Positions 6,028-8,558 of a stretch of DNA of 8,558 nt are shown here, in pieces (positions within the stretch are counted from its first letter, which is position 1; every line of letters begins with the position of its first letter). The DNA is from Chlorobiales bacterium (GTDB lineage: Bacteria; Bacteroidota; Chlorobiia; Chlorobiales; Chlorobiaceae). Where the stretch lies: contig JAKSCY010000817.1 in the NCBI GenBank assembly GCA_022360355.1, positions 1 to 8,558 on the forward strand, in the 5' to 3' direction. The notes below the pieces were generated by a model, which saw nothing but the letters and a program-made list of their open reading frames with translations, had not been told where the DNA came from and did no database searches. The position numbers were made by a program, and so were the translations under genes.

Positions 6028-7389
6028 TCAGGCTTGACTGCCGAAAAGCACCTTGTATTCGGCTTCAGTTTGTGCATCGGCGGCTGTCACTGTAATCCTA
6101 TCGGGGATTGCAGCGTAGTGTTCTTTGAAACTTCTGACACACGATGGTGAAGAAAAACAGATTTCATCGATACAATCAAGGTCTATCCTCTCCCCCTGAC
6201 CGAAGCTGCTTTGAACGGAGACATCGAGAAGCACTGCATTGTTTTTCAACGCTGTCAACTCGTTAACGAGATTTTTATCAGCAGAATCTGAACCGGGAAT
6301 CAGGATCGTCTCGCCGGTGATCCCCAGCTCCGCCATTTCCGTAATAATTTTTTCCGGTGTGCACGCATCAAGACACAAGTCAGGAAGCACCCCATGCTTC
6401 AACAGTTCGGAAGTTGTGGATCTCCCCGCGGGGCAGAAAGCGGTATTCGGAAAATCCCGGATATCGATACTGTTCTCAAACAGATAATTGAAAAAGTAAC
6501 GTACCGCATACTTGTCAACAAAAAGCAGCATCATCTCCGCAGTACTGTCATCAACTTTTTTAAAAATGTTCCCCGCGTCAATCTGACCGGAGTCAATGCA
6601 GGGATAGCGCACAATAACGTACTCTCCCGTTTCGTATTTTTCGGAACTCTTCCCTGCTATCAAAACCCTTTTCTTTTTAGCGAACCAGTAATCCTCAATA
6701 AACTCGGTAACGTTTTCGCCCAGAACAAGAAGTGCAGGGGAAACAACCTTTTTGTCCTTGTTTTTCAGTTCCCCCAGCGTACCGGCAAATATTTTCTGAT
6801 TATACCGTGTCGCGTTCTGAACAATAGCAACCTTGGTCTGCTCCTCTTTTCCTTTCTTTATCAAGGCTTTTGCAACTTCACTTGCTGATGATGCCACCAT
6901 ATAATACACAATGGTGTCCGCATCCGGAACATGTATCTTGTCCAGAGGGTGTCCTGTGCAAAATGCAACCGACGATGAAATATGTCTTATGGTCAGGGGG
7001 ATCTCGGAATAGGCACTCGCCCCTTGAGCTGCGGTAATTCCGGGTATTATCTCATACTCGACACCGTGCTTCCTTAAAAACGCTATTTCCTCTCCTCCCC
7101 TGCCGAAAACATAGGGATCGCCCCCTTTCAACCTGGCAACCTTCCTGCCCTGCCGCGCGTGGAAAACAATCTCTTCGTTTATAGCGTCCTGCTCAAAATG
7201 ATGTTTGTCTTTTCTCTTGCCGGTATAAATTTTCAAAGCATCAAACTGCCCGACCAACTCTGCGCTTACAAGATTGTCATAGAGTATCACGTCTGCCTCA
7301 TGCAAAACCCTTTCCGCCTTGACTGTCAGCAGCTCGGGATCTCCGGGACCTGCACCGATAATGTAAACGTATCCATCACCACTTTTCAT
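6028..7389 (-). CDS. dsrW: DsrW, uroporphyrinogen-III C-methyltransferase with HemD-like C-terminal domain
   Basis: Residues ~5-240 form a clear SAM-dependent uroporphyrinogen-III methyltransferase (CobA/SUMT), which makes precorrin-2, the substrate of DsrV. Visible motifs are GAGPGDPELLT (12-22), KGGDPYVFGRGGEE (88-101), PGITAA (116-121) and IPLT (130-133). The VAIVQNATR stretch (187-195), followed by GTL, is typical of the substrate side. Residues ~240-453 look like a diverged uroporphyrinogen-III synthase (HemD) domain: an AVRYFFNYL helix, an FCPAGRSTTSELLKHG segment and an FSSPSCVRSF segment recall HemD landmarks. The protein stops soon after the last recognisable strand, so this domain may be truncated or non-catalytic. 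Start: ATG with a GGAAAG just upstream. It probably shares a transcript with dsrV. The methyltransferase call is firm; activity of the C-terminal half is uncertain. Confidence 0.9.
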   Translation of the reverse strand: MKSGDGYVYIIGAGPGDPELLTVKAERVLHEADVILYDNLVSAELVGQFDALKIYTGKRKDKHHFEQDAINEEIVFHARQGRKVARLKGGDPYVFGRGGEEIAFLRKHGVEYEIIPGITAAQGASAYSEIPLTIRHISSSVAFCTGHPLDKIHVPDADTIVYYMVASSASEVAKALIKKGKEEQTKVAIVQNATRYNQKIFAGTLGELKNKDKKVVSPALLVLGENVTEFIEDYWFAKKKRVLIAGKSSEKYETGEYVIVRYPCIDSGQIDAGNIFKKVDDSTAEMMLLFVDKYAVRYFFNYLFENSIDIRDFPNTAFCPAGRSTTSELLKHGVLPDLCLDACTPEKIITEMAELGITGETILIPGSDSADKNLVNELTALKNNAVLLDVSVQSSFGQGERIDLDCIDEICFSSPSCVRSFKEHYAAIPDRITVTAADAQTEAEYKVLFGSQA

Positions 7390-7543
7390 TCTTTCCAGTA
7401 CAATTGATCGTTAAAATTATTCGTAACGCTCTTCAGGATAAGGCACTTCGGACATCAGGGTCGATATCGGGTTTCGGGGTCGAACAAGCAGTAAACTTTT
7501 CGATACCGATTCCCGAAAAACAGGATGCAAGGGGTCACCGCCT

Positions 7544-7993
7544 TTATGAACGCTCATCCCTAAACATCTCTCTTATCCTGTTCCTCCACGCAACGGCTTT
7601 TTTCACATTCTGCCCATTTGACGAGATTGCAACGGTCATCTCTTCATCTTTAAAAATTGCCGGTGAAATAAAATCCGATAGCTCCCTGTTATCGACGACA
7701 TTGACCATAATGCCCCGCGCTGCAGCATCTTTCTTTATCCTGCGATTTACCTCGATGCTGTCTGTAGCCGCATAAACAAGAAAAAAACCATCGAGATCCC
7801 CTTCTTCGTACTCCTTGCAGACAAGCTCGAATCCCTTGCCTCTCAGTTCGTCATGAATCTCGGGAGCAACGACGGTAATGTTCCGCGTATATTGCTCTAC
7901 TGTCTGTATCTTGTGCATGGCGATGTTACCGCCTCCGACAAAGAGAATTTTTTTGTCGTCTATCCTGACGTTGACCGGTAAAAAAACTTTCAT
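7544..7993 (-). CDS. dsrV: DsrV, precorrin-2 dehydrogenase-like protein (siroheme synthesis)
   Basis: This 149-residue protein matches the N-terminal domain of CysG and yeast Met8. It should oxidise precorrin-2 to sirohydrochlorin with NAD+, in the cytoplasm. The Rossmann glycine motif GGGNIA is at residues 20-25 after a short beta strand (KKILFVG). TVVAP follows at 40-44. The NVVD-type strand at 98-101 carries the Asp that corresponds to the catalytic Asp of Met8/CysG, and the AISSNG segment at 122-127 is also family-typical. The C-terminal dimerisation/helical domain of CysG-type enzymes, about 50 residues, is missing, so it is short for the family. Whether it also inserts iron, as Met8 does, cannot be told. 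The ATG start is the only sensible one, with a weak AGG next to it. dsrW follows after 154 nt. A role in supplying siroheme to DsrAB is inferred from the neighbours. Confidence 0.88.
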   Translation of the reverse strand: MKVFLPVNVRIDDKKILFVGGGNIAMHKIQTVEQYTRNITVVAPEIHDELRGKGFELVCKEYEEGDLDGFFLVYAATDSIEVNRRIKKDAAARGIMVNVVDNRELSDFISPAIFKDEEMTVAISSNGQNVKKAVAWRNRIREMFRDERS

Positions 7994-8045
7994 CCTGAAT
8001 TGAGCTTTTCACATTGTGTTGCATGTATATAAAAAAAAGAAAGAA

Positions 8046-8073
8046 AAAAGCCCGATTCACATCTCGGGCTTTT
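8046..8073 (-). terminator. Rho-independent terminator after dsrP
   Basis: A perfect 10-bp stem pairs 8064-8073 with 8046-8055 (arm AAAAGCCCGA and its complement) around an 8-nt loop. On the minus strand the stem runs straight into a long T-rich stretch covering 8045-8031, with only a few C interruptions. This is a textbook intrinsic terminator for transcription leaving dsrP. On the plus strand only four T's follow, so it should act mainly in the minus direction. A second hairpin (8076-8092) sits just upstream of it in the transcript. Confidence 0.85.
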
Positions 8074-8075
8074 CA

Positions 8076-8092
8076 GCTGCCTGCCCGGCAGC
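8076..8092 (-). other. Small GC-rich stem-loop just before the dsrP terminator
   Basis: A perfect 6-bp stem, GCTGCC paired with GGCAGC, closes a 5-nt loop. It lies between the dsrP stop and the terminator hairpin. Tandem stem-loops at a transcript end often protect the 3' end from exonucleases, and that role is inferred here. No T tract follows it directly. Confidence 0.5.
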
Positions 8093-8121
8093 AATAGTCT
8101 CACATCTCTATCAATAGTCCA

Positions 8122-8558
8122 TCACGCCTGATCCTGTGTTTTCACTGCAATGGCAATCTTCAGCAGCAAGGTCAGAATCAAAATGCCGATTGACCAGACC
8201 CCGATGGTTATCATTATCTCGTTAAGGTTCGGGATGTACCCGACGATCTCTTCAAGCGGTGAAGGAACAAAACCGCCGATAATGAGACCGACCCCTTTGT
8301 CTATCCATATTGAAACGACGATACCGATGCATGCGGCAATCAGCCATGGAGAAGACGTTCTCAGCTTGGGAATCAAAAGCACAAGCAGGGAACCGAAACC
8401 CACAATGACCGATAACCACATACAGGGAACAAGCTGGCCCTCACCATGAAGCCCGAAAAACAGGTACTGGAGACCGTGCATGTGGCCTGGTATGTTGCTG
8501 TAAAAAGCCGTGAAAAACTCCATCCCCAGCAGGAAGAAATTTAGGATCGCCGCATAGG
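8122..8558 (-). CDS. dsrP: DsrP, C-terminal part (NrfD-family membrane subunit of DsrMKJOP)
   Basis: This is the C-terminal ~145 residues of an integral membrane protein. The frame stays open to the window edge, so the start lies outside; the internal ATG at 8523 is not the start. At least three hydrophobic segments are visible, separated by short loops, and the protein ends in a polar tail (KTQDQA). The segment [17 protein letters not shown] is typical of NrfD/HmeB/DsrP-type quinone-interacting subunits. In that family the protein exchanges electrons with the quinone pool and works with the periplasmic DsrJO and the cytoplasmic-facing DsrMK. The assignment to DsrP rather than another NrfD relative rests mainly on the following dsrV and dsrW genes. 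A strong terminator lies about 50 nt after the stop, so this is probably the last gene of the main dsr transcript. Confidence 0.85.
   Translation of the reverse strand, partial: YAAILNFFLLGMEFFTAFYSNIPGHMHGLQYLFFGLHGEGQLVPCMWLSVIVGFGSLLVLLIPKLRTSSPWLIAACIGIVVSIWIDKGVGLIIGGFVPSPLEEIVGYIPNLNEIMITIGVWSIGILILTLLLKIAIAVKTQDQA

Noticed and set aside
5812..6077. Two minus-strand frames (69 and 73 codons) after dsrW
   Set aside because: They overlap each other and the end of dsrW and translate a region full of inverted repeats; more likely a repeat or structured RNA than protein.
1..8558. CRISPR array, tRNA, rRNA, insertion sequence or attachment site
   Set aside because: No regularly spaced repeats, no RNA gene signatures, no transposase frames and no flanking direct repeats were seen.

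Overview
The window reads as part of the sulfur-oxidation gene region of a green sulfur bacterium (Chlorobiaceae), with base composition around half G+C by eye. The main reason is gene order. The end of a dsrP-type membrane subunit is followed by a stand-alone precorrin-2 dehydrogenase (dsrV) and a uroporphyrinogen-III methyltransferase (dsrW), an arrangement I know from the end of the dsr cluster in green sulfur bacteria. Sat and AprBA of the dissimilatory type follow. Genus and species cannot be read from this window, and the taxonomic call is inference from order and protein type.

Every gene I accept lies on the minus strand, so transcription runs from high to low coordinates. In that order: (1) the last ~145 codons of dsrP (8558-8122), then a strong rho-independent terminator (8046-8073). 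(2) dsrV (7993-7544) and dsrW (7389-6028), for siroheme, the cofactor of dissimilatory sulfite reductase. (3) A 228-nt gap (6027-5800) packed with inverted repeats. (4) A compact four-gene cassette: a small two-helix membrane protein (5799-5551), a TauE/SafE-type exporter with a signal peptide and extracytoplasmic domain (5502-4171), a tandem universal stress protein (4166-3303) and a DsrE2-like protein (3256-2744). (5) A 351-nt regulatory gap with terminator-like hairpins, a palindrome and a good sigma70-like promoter. (6) sat (2392-1178), aprB (1043-621) and the first 197 codons of aprA (591-1, running off the window).

Together these encode the cytoplasmic end of sulfur oxidation. Dsr enzymes, supported by siroheme from DsrVW, produce sulfite. 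AprBA joins sulfite to AMP to make APS, and Sat converts APS plus pyrophosphate to ATP and sulfate. That chemistry leaves sulfate (and leaked sulfite) inside the cell, so the TauE-type exporter between the two blocks is the obvious candidate for removing it. Its tandem ATP-binding Usp partner is a plausible adenylate-responsive regulator in a pathway that consumes AMP and makes ATP. The exporter/Usp/DsrE2/small-protein cassette and the structured gap ahead of it are the least understood parts. No mobile element, tRNA, rRNA or CRISPR array was seen.
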